Shown piece by piece: positions 13,140 through 25,007 of a stretch of 64,000 nucleotides of DNA; position 1 is the first letter of the stretch, and each line of letters begins with the position of its first letter. The notes below the pieces were generated by a model. The model saw nothing but the letters and a program-made list of their open reading frames with translations. It was not told the DNA's origin and did no database searches. Both the position numbers and the translations under genes were made by a program. The stretch is from Pseudomonas entomophila (GTDB lineage: Bacteria; Pseudomonadota; Gammaproteobacteria; Pseudomonadales; Pseudomonadaceae), in contig NZ_JARGCS010000050.1 in the NCBI RefSeq assembly GCF_029193575.1, positions 1 through 64,000 on the forward strand. Direction: 5' to 3'.

Positions 13140-14879
13140 TCACTTGCGAGCCTCCTCCCACGATTTCAGCAGCTCGGCGTAGTTCACCGTCTCGCCCTTG
13201 GGCTTCTCGTTCGCCAGCTTCGGCTTCGGCGCGCCAGGCTGGTCGAACCAGTACTGGGCATCCTTTTCAGGGTTGAGCTTGGGCGCACAGGTGGCTTGGG
13301 CGTTGGAACGCTGCAAGCGTTCGAGCATGCGGTCCTGGTCGCGGGCCAGGCCATCGAGGGCCTGCTGCGGGGTCTTCTCGCCGCTGGCGACCTCGGCGAT
13401 ATGGCTCCACCACAGCTGCGCCAGGCGCGGGTAGTCAGGCACATTGGTGCCGGTCGGGGTCCACTGCACCCGCGCCGGGCTGCGGTAGAACTCCACCAGG
13501 CCACCGAGCTTGGGCGCCAGGTCGGTCATCGCCTGGGAGTTGATGTCCGACTCGCGGATCGGCGTCAGGCCGACGATGGTCTTCTTCAGCGACACAGTCT
13601 TGGACGTCACGAACTGCGCGTACAGCCAGGCCGCCAGGCGCTGCTTCTCCGGGGTCGACTTGAAGAACGTCCACGAACCGGTGTCCTGGTAACCGAGCTT
13701 CATCCCCTCCTCCCAGTACGGCCCCTTCGGTGACGGCGCCATGCGCCACTTCGGCGTGCCGTCGGCGTTGACTACCGGGAGCCCCGGCTTGGTCATGTCC
13801 GCCGTGAAGGCGGTGTACCAGAAGATCTGCTGGGCGATGTTGCCCTGGGCCGGCACTGGGCCGGCCTCGGAGAAGGTCATGCCCTGGGCTTCCTTGGGCG
13901 CATAGGCACGCATCCAGTCCACGTACTTCTGCGTGGCGAACACGGCCGCCGGGCCGTTGGTGTCGCCACCACGGGTGACGCTGGAACCGACCGGGTGGCA
14001 GTCCTCCACGCGGATGCCCCACTCGTCCACCGGCAGGCCATTGGGCAGGCCCTTGTCGCCGCCGCCGGCCATGGAGAACCAGGCGTCGGTGAAACGCCAG
14101 CCCAGGGACGGGTCTTTCTTGCCGTAGTCCATGTGCCCGTAGACACGCTTGCCGTCGATTTCCTTGACGTCCTCGGTGAAGAACTTGGCGATGTCCTCAT
14201 AGGCCGACCAGTTCACCGGCACACCCAGCTCGTAGCCGTACTTCTCCTTGAACTTGGCCTTGAGGTCCGGGCGGTCGAACCAGTCGGCGCGGAACCAGTA
14301 GAGGTTGGCGAACTGCTGGTCGGGCAGTTGGTAGACCTTGCCATCGGGCGCGGTGGTGAAGGAAATGCCGATGAAGTCCTTCAGGTCCAGGGTCGGCGAG
14401 GTGTAGGCCTTGCCTTCATTGGCCATCAGGTCGGTGATCGACTGCACCTTGCCGTAGCGGAAATGCGTGCCGATCAGGTCGGAATCGTTGACCCAGCCGT
14501 CATAGATGTTCTTGTCCGACTGCATCTGCGTCTGCAGCTTCTCCACCACATCGCCTTCCTGCAGCAGGTCGTGGGTCAACTGGATGCCGGTGATTTCGCT
14601 GAACGCCTTGGCCAGCACCTTGGATTCGTACTCGTGGGTGGTGATGGTTTCCGACACTACGTTGATCTTCATCCCACGGAATGGCTCGGCGGCCTTGATG
14701 AACCACTGGAGCTCGGCCAACTGCTGGTCGGCGCTCAACGTGGAGGGCTTGAACTCGCTGCCGATCCACTTCTTCGCCGCGTCCTCGTATTGGTCGGCCC
14801 AGGCCGTGCCGTGCAGGCCAGCGAGCACCAGCAGCGCGGCCAGGGTCAAATGTCGCCGGTTCTTGTCGTTATCGAACAT
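13140..14879 (-). CDS. ABC transporter substrate-binding protein (GlpV-like)
   Basis: This 579-residue periplasmic protein has a signal peptide (RRHLTLAALLVLAGLHGTAWA, cut near Ala26-Asp27; residue count from ATG 14879). The size and order of the cluster match the rhizobial glycerol importer GlpSTPQUV, whose GlpV is an unusually long binding protein. Mature features include YQLPDQQFANLYWFRADWFD and the hinge region WGIRVEDCHPVGSSVTRGGD. It is the last gene of the operon. I judged the upstream ATG at 14909 less likely because the signal peptide fits the internal start. The substrate is probably glycerol or a related polyol, inferred from synteny only, as no glpK or glpD is adjacent. Confidence 0.85.
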   Translation of the reverse strand: MFDNDKNRRHLTLAALLVLAGLHGTAWADQYEDAAKKWIGSEFKPSTLSADQQLAELQWFIKAAEPFRGMKINVVSETITTHEYESKVLAKAFSEITGIQLTHDLLQEGDVVEKLQTQMQSDKNIYDGWVNDSDLIGTHFRYGKVQSITDLMANEGKAYTSPTLDLKDFIGISFTTAPDGKVYQLPDQQFANLYWFRADWFDRPDLKAKFKEKYGYELGVPVNWSAYEDIAKFFTEDVKEIDGKRVYGHMDYGKKDPSLGWRFTDAWFSMAGGGDKGLPNGLPVDEWGIRVEDCHPVGSSVTRGGDTNGPAAVFATQKYVDWMRAYAPKEAQGMTFSEAGPVPAQGNIAQQIFWYTAFTADMTKPGLPVVNADGTPKWRMAPSPKGPYWEEGMKLGYQDTGSWTFFKSTPEKQRLAAWLYAQFVTSKTVSLKKTIVGLTPIRESDINSQAMTDLAPKLGGLVEFYRSPARVQWTPTGTNVPDYPRLAQLWWSHIAEVASGEKTPQQALDGLARDQDRMLERLQRSNAQATCAPKLNPEKDAQYWFDQPGAPKPKLANEKPKGETVNYAELLKSWEEARK

Positions 14880-14915
14880 TGTGATCTCCCGATTGAATTG
14901 ATCCACCACGCCGGT

Positions 14916-15188
14916 CTAGCCCCAGCGCAGCACCACCACGAGCCAGGCCAACGACAGCAGCGAGGCCACCCACAAGGGCCAGTCGCTGAGCCCGACTACC
15001 GCAAGGTGCAGGTAGGCGCTGGCCAGCAGGCCGATGAACAGCCGGTCGCCACGGGTGGTGACGATCGGCAGGAAGCCGCGCCGCTCCACGCACGGGCGGC
15101 GCAACTCGAACAGCGTCATGCACATCAGCAACAGCCCGACGGCAGCGAAGAACAGCGCCGTGGGCAGGGTCCAGGCCATCCACTCCAT
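14916..15188 (-). CDS. DUF2160 family membrane protein (GlpU-like)
   Basis: This 90-residue inner-membrane protein has three hydrophobic segments (about 5-27, 50-68, 70-88) and the family block FELRRPCVERRGFLPIVTTR. DUF2160 proteins sit between the permease and binding-protein genes in glpSTPQUV clusters, as here; their role in transport is unknown. It lies 12 bp after the permease gene and 36 bp before the binding-protein gene. Confidence 0.85.
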   Translation of the reverse strand: MEWMAWTLPTALFFAAVGLLLMCMTLFELRRPCVERRGFLPIVTTRGDRLFIGLLASAYLHLAVVGLSDWPLWVASLLSLAWLVVVLRWG

Positions 15189-15200
15189 CGCCTTGCCTCC

Positions 15201-16001
<801 letters not shown>

Positions 16002-16004
16002 GGC

Positions 16005-17961
<1,957 letters not shown>

Positions 17962-17962
<1 letters not shown>

Positions 17963-19056
17963 CAGGCACTCCTCGCCTGGCGCAGGCCCGGGGCCTGCAC
18001 CAGTTGCCCGGCGCTGTCGAAGACGAACAGCTTGTGGGTGGGGATGAACACCGGCACCTGGGTGTCCACTTGGTATTCGTGCACGCCCGGCAAGTGCAGG
18101 ATCATCCGCCAGTGCTCGTTGCGCACGTGCAGGAAGGTTTCCGAGCCGCTGATCTCGGCCAGTTCCACCTTCACCGACAGCTCCAGGTCATCGTCGTGGG
18201 ACGGCACCAGGGCGATGTGGCTGGGGCGCACGCCAAAGCGGTAGTCGCCATCGGCCAGCGCGCGCAGGTCGGCGGTGCGGGCGAAGTGCACCGCGCCGGC
18301 CAGGCTCACCTCGCCGCCGCTGATGCGCCCAGGCACCAGGTTGATCGGCGGCTCGCTGAACAGCTCGGCGGCCAGCACGTTGCGCGGCTTGTGGTAGACC
18401 TCGGCGGTCGGGCCGCTCTGGATGATCCGGCCCTCGTGGAGGATGGTCGTGGTGCCGCCCAGGGCCAGGGCTTCGTTAGGCTCGGTGGTGGCGTACACGG
18501 CGATGCAGTTGCGCGCGGCGAACAGCTCGCGCAGCTCCTGGCGCAGGCCTTCGCGCAGCTTGTAGTCGAGGTTGACCAGCGGTTCGTCGAACAGGATCAG
18601 TGACGCATCCTTGACCAGCGCCCGCGCCATCGCCGTGCGCTGCTGCTGGCCGCCGGAGAGCTCCAGCGGCAGACGCTGCAGGTACGCCTCGATGCGCAGC
18701 ATGGCGGCGGTCTCCTGCACCCGGCGGCGGATCTCGGCCTCCGGCAGGCGCGCCTGGCGCAAGGGGGAGGCGATGTTCTCGAACACCGTCAGGGTCGGGT
18801 AGTTGATGAACTGCTGATAGACCATCGACACATTGCGCTGGCGCACCGGCACACCGGTGACATCCTCGCCGTCCATCAGCACCCGCCCGCCGTCCGGGCG
18901 ATCGAGGCCGGCCATCAGGCGCATCAGGCTGGTCTTGCCGGCCAGGGTACGGCCGAGCAGCACGTTGAACGAGCCAGGCTCGAAACGCAGGCTGGCCTCG
19001 GCGATCCAGGCCTGGTTGTCGACGTGGCGGCTGACCTGTTCCAACACGAGGGTCAT
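17962..19056 (-). CDS. ABC transporter ATPase lacking the switch histidine (GlpS-like)
   Basis: A 364-residue ATPase, first gene of the operon. The signature LSGGQQQR and Walker B (LILFDEPLVNLD) are canonical; Walker A is the variant GRTLAGKTS; and the H-loop reads ATTEPNEA, where threonine replaces the histidine that normally contacts the gamma-phosphate. A C-terminal TOBE domain follows. It should heterodimerise with the next ATPase. A sigma-54 promoter candidate lies about 40 bp upstream. Confidence 0.9.
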
Positions 19057-19091
19057 GGCGGAACCTTTTTGTCGTTGTTTGCGCCGATCGG

Positions 19092-19107
19092 AGCCAGAAC
19101 CGTGCCA
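19092..19107 (-). promoter_or_regulatory. Sigma-54 (-24/-12) promoter of the glp-like operon
   Basis: On the minus strand TGGCACGGTTCTGGCT keeps the GG and GC pairs exactly 10 nt apart, with only one deviation from TGGCAC-N5-TTGCW. It fits the adjacent divergent gene for a sigma-54 activator. Confidence 0.75.
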
Positions 19108-19181
19108 GCCCGGGCCAACCGCTCTGGCTCGAGCCCTCGCCCACCCTGATGGACCGTCGCCCGTTCACCTGCGAACAAAAA

Positions 19182-19240
19182 TGAACAGTTTCGCTGGACA
19201 GTTGAACACCCGCGACATTGACAATGAACAGTCCTGAACG
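19182..19240. promoter_or_regulatory. Phased TGAAC repeats, candidate activator sites
   Basis: TGAAC begins at 19182, 19203, 19225 and 19235, spaced by 21, 22 and 10 bp, that is near whole helical turns. They lie 75-145 bp upstream of the sigma-54 promoter and just before the activator gene, as expected for enhancer sites that may also mediate autoregulation. Confidence 0.5.
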
Positions 19241-19288
19241 ACACTCAACAGCGGTCGCTGACAACAACAATTCACACAGGACAGGCCC

Positions 19289-21052
19289 ATGGCCGCTGCC
19301 ACCTCGACCCACGCACACCTGATCCAGGCTTCCTGGGCGCGCTGCCGCGAACACGGCTTGCACCCGCACAGCGCGCCGGACTTCGACTGCCTCACCGGCG
19401 CCCAGCTCAGCGCCCTGCTCGAGCGCCGCCAGGCGCTGCTGCGCCTGACGCGCGACGACGTACTGCCGCACTACGCGCACCTGCTGGCCAACTCCAGCTA
19501 CCTGGTGATGCTCGCCGACGCCAGCGGCTGCCTGCTCGATGCCTGGGGCACACGGCGCTTCGTCGACCCGCAGCACCAGCATGGTTTCGTCGCGGGTGCG
19601 CACTGGCACGAGCGCGGGGTCGGCACCAACGCGCTGGGCACGGCGTTGGTTTGCGGGGAGGCGATTCACGTCGGCCAGGACGAGCATTTCCTGCGCCAGA
19701 ACCGCTACATGGCCAGCGCCGCAGCGCCCTTGTTCGACGCCGAGCGGCGCCTGGTCGGTGTGCTCGATGTGTCCAGCGACGGTTACCTGCCCGCCGCCCA
19801 GACCCTGGGCCTGGTGCGCATGATGAGCCAGAGCCTGGAAAACCGGTTGATCCTCGCCGCGCACGAAGCCGAGCACGGCCAACTGCTGTTCAACACCGCC
19901 CCGGACAACCTCGACAGCCCCTGGGCCGGCCTGTTGCTGTTCGACGAGCGCGGCCGGGTGGTGGCGGCCAACCACCGCGCCGACAGCCTGCTCGGCCAGG
20001 CCACCCTGCAACACACCCTGGAGCAACTGTTCCAAACGCCCCTGCGGCAGATTCTCGAGCACCCCGAGGGCCGCCCCTTCGCCTTGCAGGCCACCGGCCG
20101 CCACCGTTTTCACTGCCAGTGGCGCGCCGCACGCCGGCCCGCCCCGCAACCCCGCGCCGACGCCACCGACCCGCGCGTGGCCAAGGCCCTGGGCCAGGCC
20201 GGGCTGCTATTGGAAAAGGACATCCCAGTGTTGATCCAGGGCGAGACCGGGGTGGGCAAGGAAGTCTTCGTCAACGCCCTGCACCGTGCCAGCAGCCGCG
20301 CCGGCCAGCCATTGGTTGCGGTGAACTGCGCGGCGATCCCGGCGGAGCTGGTGGAGTCAGAGCTGTTCGGCTACGAGAAAGGCGCCTTCACCGGTGCCCA
20401 TCACAAGGGCAACCCCGGGCTGATCCGCAAGGCCGACCGGGGCATCCTGTTTCTCGACGAGATCGGTGACATGCCACTGCCGACCCAGGCCCGCCTGCTG
20501 CGCGTGCTGCAATCGCGAAGCATCCAGCCGCTGGGCAGCGGCGAGCCGGTGGCGGTGGACATTCGCGTGGTGTCGGCGAGCAACCTGGACCTGGCCGCCG
20601 AAGTGCGTGCCGGGCGTTTCCGCCAAGACCTTTACTACCGCATCGCCGGGCTGGCCCTGGCGCTGCCGCCGCTGCGCGAACGCAGCGACCGCCGCGCGCT
20701 GATCGAGCAGGTGCATGGCCGCTACCGCGAACCCGGGCAACCCGAGCGCCTGCCGGCGGCGATCCTGGCGGTGTTCGAGCAACATCCCTGGCCGGGCAAC
20801 CTGCGCGAGCTGGTCAGCGTGATGCAAGTGGCGCTGGCGTTGGCGGGCGATGGGCCGATCGAGTTGGAACACCTGCCGCCAGGGTTCCTGGCCGAAGGCG
20901 GCGTGCCGGCGCCTGAGGCGGCGACTGGGGAGGTCGACCTGCAGGCGCTGGTAAGCCGCAGCAATGGCAATCTATCGGCGGTGGCGCGAGCGTTGGGAAT
21001 CAGCCGGACCACCCTTTACAAGCGGCTGGGGGAGCAGAAGATGTCTTCCTAG
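19289..21052 (+). CDS. Sigma-54-dependent activator, AcoR-like (GAF-AAA+-Fis)
   Basis: A 587-residue enhancer-binding protein. A GAF-like sensor spans about 70-200 (VGTNALGTALVCGEAIHVGQ, a typical AcoR-type segment). The AAA+ domain shows Walker A (GETGVGKE near 318), ESELFGYEKGAFTGAHHKG with the sigma-54-contacting GAFTGA loop near 365, and Walker B FLDEIGDMPL. The Fis-type HTH closes the protein (ALGISRTTLYKRLGEQ). It is divergent from the glp-like operon and is the obvious activator of that operon's -24/-12 promoter. The ligand is unknown. Rhizobial glp operons use a DeoR repressor, so this regulation differs. Confidence 0.92.
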   Translation: MAAATSTHAHLIQASWARCREHGLHPHSAPDFDCLTGAQLSALLERRQALLRLTRDDVLPHYAHLLANSSYLVMLADASGCLLDAWGTRRFVDPQHQHGFVAGAHWHERGVGTNALGTALVCGEAIHVGQDEHFLRQNRYMASAAAPLFDAERRLVGVLDVSSDGYLPAAQTLGLVRMMSQSLENRLILAAHEAEHGQLLFNTAPDNLDSPWAGLLLFDERGRVVAANHRADSLLGQATLQHTLEQLFQTPLRQILEHPEGRPFALQATGRHRFHCQWRAARRPAPQPRADATDPRVAKALGQAGLLLEKDIPVLIQGETGVGKEVFVNALHRASSRAGQPLVAVNCAAIPAELVESELFGYEKGAFTGAHHKGNPGLIRKADRGILFLDEIGDMPLPTQARLLRVLQSRSIQPLGSGEPVAVDIRVVSASNLDLAAEVRAGRFRQDLYYRIAGLALALPPLRERSDRRALIEQVHGRYREPGQPERLPAAILAVFEQHPWPGNLRELVSVMQVALALAGDGPIELEHLPPGFLAEGGVPAPEAATGEVDLQALVSRSNGNLSAVARALGISRTTLYKRLGEQKMSS

Positions 21053-21066
21053 GGGGCTGTGCGTGC

Positions 21067-21140
21067 CCTATCGCAGGGCAAGCCCCACGCACACCGGTGA
21101 GTGTGAATACGGCGCCGTACCGGTGGGAGCGGCGATTCGA
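21067..21140. repeat. REP-like pair, degenerate
   Basis: CCTATCGCAGGGCAAGCCC and a partial opposed arm (GTACCGGTGGGAGCGGC) between the activator gene and ocd. Confidence 0.55.
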
Positions 21141-21290
21141 CTGGCCCCGCCGCATAGCCACAGCCGATTCCGCTGCCGCCTCACCCATTTCAGCCGTCCC
21201 CGCTGTCCAACCCTGGCGCTTCAACCGGGTTTCCCCCGCACTTCTCCGGACAATGGCCACACAGCCCCCCGTGCCGCCAAGGAGCCCCCC

Positions 21291-22337
21291 ATGACCCGCT
21301 ACATCGACGTGCCCGCCCTCGCCCGCCTGGTCAACCGCAAGGGCCTGCCCACCTGCCTGGCCGAAATGGCCGAGTACATCCGCCAGGACTACCTGCGCTG
21401 GCACGACTTCGAGAAATGCGCGCGCCTGGCCAACCATTCGCCCGACGGTGTGATCGAGCTGATGCCGGCCTCCGACGCCAACCTGTACGCCTTCAAGTAC
21501 GTCAATGGCCACCCGAAGAACACCCACGACGGCCTGCTCACGGTGATGGCCTTCGGCGCCCTGGGCGACGTCGACACCGGCATGCCGGTGCTCCTCAGCG
21601 AGATGACCCTGACCACCGCCATCCGCACCGCCGCCACCTCGGCCCTGGCCGCGCGTTACCTGGCCCGCGAAGGCAGCCGTCGCATGGCGCTGATCGGCAA
21701 CGGTTCGCAGAGCGAGTTCCAGGCCATCGCCTTCCACACCCTGCTGGGCATCGACGAGATCCGCCTGTTCGACATCGACGTCGCCGCCTCGCGCAAGCTG
21801 GTGGCGAACCTGGCCGAGTACCCGGGCCTCAAGCTGAGCATCGCAGGCTCGGTCGCCGACGCGGTGCGCGGCGCCGACATCGTCACCACGGTCACCGCCG
21901 ACAAGGCCTACGCCACCATCCTCACCCCGGAAATGATCGAGCCGGGCATGCACCTGAACGCGGTGGGCGGCGACTGCCCGGGCAAGACCGAGCTGCACCG
22001 CGAGATCGTCGAGCGCGCGCGCGTGATCGTCGAGTACGAGCCTCAGAGCCGTATCGAGGGTGAAATCCAGCAGTTGCCGACGGGCTCGCCAACCACCGAG
22101 TTCTGGCAGGTGGTCGAAGGCTCGGCAGCAGGCCGCGAACACACAGCCCAAGTGACGCTGTTCGATTCGGTGGGGTTCGCCATCGAGGACTATTCAGCGC
22201 TGCGTTATGTGCTGGATGAGGCCAAAGCGTTGGGGATCGGCGAGGACATCGCGCTGGTGCCGGTGCTGGCCGATCCGAAGAACCTGTTCGCGGTGTTGCG
22301 CCCGGCAGTGGTTGGCCATGAGGTCAGCGCCGCCTGA
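21291..22337 (+). CDS. ocd: Ornithine cyclodeaminase
   Basis: A 348-residue NAD-dependent enzyme of the OCD/mu-crystallin family that converts L-ornithine to L-proline and ammonia. Visible blocks are GVIELMPASDANLYAFKYVN (substrate region), the Rossmann loop ALIGNGSQSEFQAIA, and the C-terminal GDCPGKTELH with the catalytic aspartate region of OCDs (Asp after GG). The start follows AAGGAGCCCCCC; upstream in-frame codons belong to intergenic DNA. Divergence from other members would decide between ornithine and related substrates. A broken amino-acid ABC gene and an Lrp regulator follow, suggesting an amino-acid catabolic locus. Confidence 0.88.
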   Translation: MTRYIDVPALARLVNRKGLPTCLAEMAEYIRQDYLRWHDFEKCARLANHSPDGVIELMPASDANLYAFKYVNGHPKNTHDGLLTVMAFGALGDVDTGMPVLLSEMTLTTAIRTAATSALAARYLAREGSRRMALIGNGSQSEFQAIAFHTLLGIDEIRLFDIDVAASRKLVANLAEYPGLKLSIAGSVADAVRGADIVTTVTADKAYATILTPEMIEPGMHLNAVGGDCPGKTELHREIVERARVIVEYEPQSRIEGEIQQLPTGSPTTEFWQVVEGSAAGREHTAQVTLFDSVGFAIEDYSALRYVLDEAKALGIGEDIALVPVLADPKNLFAVLRPAVVGHEVSAA

Positions 22338-22342
22338 GCCCA

Positions 22343-22411
22343 CGCCATCGCAGGGCAAGCCCGCGCCCACAAGGCCAACGGTGAACCGGGGGCAGGCTTG
22401 CCCCGCGATGA
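22343..22411. repeat. Opposed REP pair
   Basis: CCATCGCAGGGCAAGCCCGC and the mirrored GGCAGGCTTGCCCCGCGATG about 25 bp apart, able to form a hairpin after ocd. Confidence 0.8.
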
Positions 22412-22527
22412 AAACGACGCCGAAAACGCTGTCGCACATCTGTAAATAGATGCCTTGGCAGCCGATTCGGCTGCAAACCCACCCTTTACAACCGAATCCA
22501 GCACCGGAGCCCCTGGCAAACGACACA

Positions 22528-22866
22528 AAAAACTCGTCTGGCTCGCGCATCCTGAGCGGCACCCTCAGTACCGGCGACCCGTAACAGCGCCTGGCAATCG
22601 CCCTAGCCCTGTTCCTGGAGCCGCAGATCCTCCTGTTCGACGAGCCAACCTCGGCGGTCGGTGAGGCGCTCAAGGTGATAAAGACGCTCGCCGAGGAAGG
22701 ACGTACCATGCTCATGATCACCCACGAGAGGGGCTTCGCCCGCCAGGTCTCCAGCCAGGTGCTGTTCCTGCACCAGGGGCGGGTCGAAAAACACGGCAGC
22801 GCCGACATCCTCGACCAGCCACGCAGCGCGCGCCTGCGACAGTTCCTCTCCAACCGCCTGAAGTGA
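22528..22866 (+). pseudogene. Relic of an amino-acid ABC transporter ATPase
   Basis: Only the C-terminal half remains. The decoded frame reads LSTGDP, an in-frame TAA, then QRLAIALALFLEPQILLFDE (damaged signature plus Walker B), DEPTSAVGEALKV with about five residues missing from the usual SALDPELVGEV, and MITHERGFARQVSSQVLFLH (H-loop). The end matches GlnQ/HisP-type ATPases. Walker A is absent. The gene is dead. Confidence 0.8.
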
Positions 22867-22877
22867 AGCCACCCCGC

Positions 22878-23363
22878 ATGGATACCAAGACCACCCGCAC
22901 CGCACCGCTGGACCGCATCGATGAAGCGATCATCGACGTGCTCCGGCACCACGGGCGCATCACCTACGAAAAGCTCTCCACCCTCGTGCACCTCACCCCC
23001 AGGCCGTGCCTGGAGCGGGTGCGCAAGCTGGAGCGGCGCGGGGTGATCCGTGGCTACGGGGCGATCATCGACCTGCAGCAAGTGGCGCCGGGCCTGTCGC
23101 TGCTGGTGCTGGTGGCGTTGTCCAACCAGAGTGGGCGCGCGGCGCAGAAAGCCTTCGAGGCCACCGTGCGCGCCTGCCCGCAGGTCTACGAATGCCAGCT
23201 GATCAGCGGGCATTTCGACTACAGCCTGCGCATGCGCTGCCGCGACATGGAGCATTACCGGGTGCTGACCGAGACTTGGATGAACAACGCCGAACTGCAC
23301 ATCGACAAGCTGGTGGCCCACCCGGAGCTGGCGGCGGTCAAGAGCATGGCCCCCGAGGCCTGA
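22878..23363 (+). CDS. Lrp/AsnC family regulator
   Basis: A 161-residue protein with an N-terminal winged HTH (LDRIDEAIIDVLRHHGRITY, then LERVRKLERRGVIRGYGAII) and a C-terminal RAM ligand domain (VYECQLISGHFDYSLRMRCR). Members bind amino acids and control their catabolism. It lies downstream of ocd and the ABC relic in the same direction and is a likely regulator of ocd. ATG 22878 gives the usual length. Confidence 0.9.
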   Translation: MDTKTTRTAPLDRIDEAIIDVLRHHGRITYEKLSTLVHLTPRPCLERVRKLERRGVIRGYGAIIDLQQVAPGLSLLVLVALSNQSGRAAQKAFEATVRACPQVYECQLISGHFDYSLRMRCRDMEHYRVLTETWMNNAELHIDKLVAHPELAAVKSMAPEA

Positions 23364-23488
23364 ACACACCCGCAGCACCCAGCTCGGTTCGCCTGTGCAG
23401 GGATCGCCTCGCGATCCCGACGTCGAACACCCCCGCACCCCCGACCTAGACACAGCCAACCATACGGCTGCCTCGCCATCCGCCAACT

Positions 23489-23497
23489 GGTCAGACC
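23489..23497. promoter_or_regulatory. GGTCAGACC, candidate GntR/FCD operator 1
   Basis: FCD-type GntR regulators often recognise TGGTnnnACCA-like sites. GGTCAGACC here and GGTAAGACC at 23564-23572 flank a possible promoter (TTGCAA near 23515) upstream of dctA. Confidence 0.45.
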
Positions 23498-23563
23498 GGT
23501 AAGGCCAAAAACCCTTGCAATGCGGGAAATTTCGGAGTTTTATGGTCCGGCGCTGAACAAACC

Positions 23564-23572
23564 GGTAAGACC
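23564..23572. promoter_or_regulatory. GGTAAGACC, candidate GntR/FCD operator 2
   Basis: Second copy of the 9-bp motif (one base different), 75 bp from the first and 75 bp before the dctA start; the equal phase suggests cooperative binding. Confidence 0.45.
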
Positions 23573-23646
23573 ACAATAATTAAGTCCTGCGCTCTTTGCC
23601 CTCGTCCCGGGCGCCGAAGCAAGGACACCGATCAGAGATCCCTCCC

Positions 23647-24957
23647 ATGCTCAAATGGTGCTCGCGTTCGATCTTCCTGCAAGTCGTGCTGGGCCTTGCC
23701 CTCGGCATCGCCTGCGGTCTCAGCTTCCCCGACCTATCCCTTGAACTCAAACCCCTGGGCGACGGCTTCATCAAGCTGATCAAGATGCTCATCGGGATCA
23801 TCGTGTTCTGCGTGGTGGTCAGCGGTATCTCCGGCGCCGGCGACCTGAAGAAGGTAGGGCGCATCGGCCTGAAGTCGGTGATCTACTTCGAGGTGCTGAC
23901 CACCATCGCCCTGGTCATCGGCCTGGTGCTGGCCTTCTCCACCGGCATCGGCAGCGGTGCCAACATCCACCTCGAGCAGCTCTCCAGCGCCGACGCCAGC
24001 AGCCTGGCCGAGCGCGGCCAGCACATCAACGGCACCGCAGCGTTCCTGATGAACCTGATCCCGACTTCGGTGATCGGTGCCTTCGCCGACAACAACATCC
24101 TCCAGGTCCTGCTGTTCGCCGTGCTGTTCGGCAGCGCCTTGAACCTGGTGGGCGAACCGGCCTCGGGCATCTCGCGGCTGATCAACGAACTGAGCCACGT
24201 GGTGTTCCGCATCATGGGCATGATCGTGCGCCTGGCGCCGATTGGCGTGTTCGGCGCCATCGCCTTCACCACCAGCAAGTACGGCCTGGAGTCGCTGCAG
24301 CACCTGGGCGGCCTGGTGGCGCTGTTCTACCTGACCTGCATCGGCTTCGTCGTGCTGATCCTGGGTACGGTGATGCGCCTGTCGGGCCTGAAGCTGCTGC
24401 CGCTGCTCAAGTACCTGCGCGAAGAACTGACGATCGTGCTCGGCACCGCCTCGTCCGACGCCGTGCTGCCGCAGGTGATGCGCAAGCTGGAACACCTGGG
24501 CATCGGCAGCTCCACCGTGGGCCTGGTGATCCCCACCGGCTATTCGTTCAACCTCGACGGGTTCTCCATCTACCTGACCCTGGCCATCGTGTTCATCGCC
24601 AACGCCACCGGCACGCCGCTGGCCATGAGCGACCTGCTGACCATCCTGCTGGTGTCGCTGGTGACCTCCAAGGGCGCACACGGCATCCCTGGCTCGGCGC
24701 TGGTGATCCTCGCCGCCACCCTGACCGCGGTGCCGGCGATTCCGGTGGTGGGCCTGGTGCTGGTGCTGGCGGTGGACTGGTTCATGGGCATCGGCCGCGC
24801 CCTGACCAACCTGATCGGCAACTGCGTCGCCACCGTGGCCATCGCCCGCTGGGAACGCGACATCGACATGGAGCGTGCGCACAACGTACTGTCCGGCAAG
24901 CCGGGCTTCGCCCCTGTGGCGCGCAAGCAGGGCCAAGCCCATCAACAGGAATTCTGA
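23647..24957 (+). CDS. dctA: C4-dicarboxylate:cation symporter (DctA-type, DAACS family)
   Basis: A 436-residue inner-membrane importer for succinate, fumarate, malate or related acids. The family hallmarks are the serine-rich loop (TASSDAVLPQVMRKLEHLGI) and the substrate/cation-binding motif PTGYSFNLDGFSIYL. About eight membrane segments are visible. The ATG at 23647 (MLKWCSRSIFLQVVLGLALG) matches family N-termini. Two GntR genes follow, so this copy may serve a specific acid rather than general C4 uptake. Operator-like repeats lie upstream. Confidence 0.9.
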   Translation: MLKWCSRSIFLQVVLGLALGIACGLSFPDLSLELKPLGDGFIKLIKMLIGIIVFCVVVSGISGAGDLKKVGRIGLKSVIYFEVLTTIALVIGLVLAFSTGIGSGANIHLEQLSSADASSLAERGQHINGTAAFLMNLIPTSVIGAFADNNILQVLLFAVLFGSALNLVGEPASGISRLINELSHVVFRIMGMIVRLAPIGVFGAIAFTTSKYGLESLQHLGGLVALFYLTCIGFVVLILGTVMRLSGLKLLPLLKYLREELTIVLGTASSDAVLPQVMRKLEHLGIGSSTVGLVIPTGYSFNLDGFSIYLTLAIVFIANATGTPLAMSDLLTILLVSLVTSKGAHGIPGSALVILAATLTAVPAIPVVGLVLVLAVDWFMGIGRALTNLIGNCVATVAIARWERDIDMERAHNVLSGKPGFAPVARKQGQAHQQEF

Positions 24958-24966
24958 CCGACCCAC

Positions 24967-24987
24967 GGCCGGCGCTCGACGCCGGCC
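24967..24987. terminator. GC-rich hairpin after dctA
   Basis: GGCCGGCG-CTCGA-CGCCGGCC, 8-bp stem without a T run; may attenuate or stabilise the transcript rather than end it. Confidence 0.4.
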
Positions 24988-25007
24988 GGCCGGCCAAGGA
25001 GCGAACC

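Noticed and set aside
18476..20149. A 557-codon frame on the minus strand spanning the sigma-54 promoter
   Set aside because: It crosses the divergent promoter region and overlaps two well-supported genes in other frames; no domain is recognisable.
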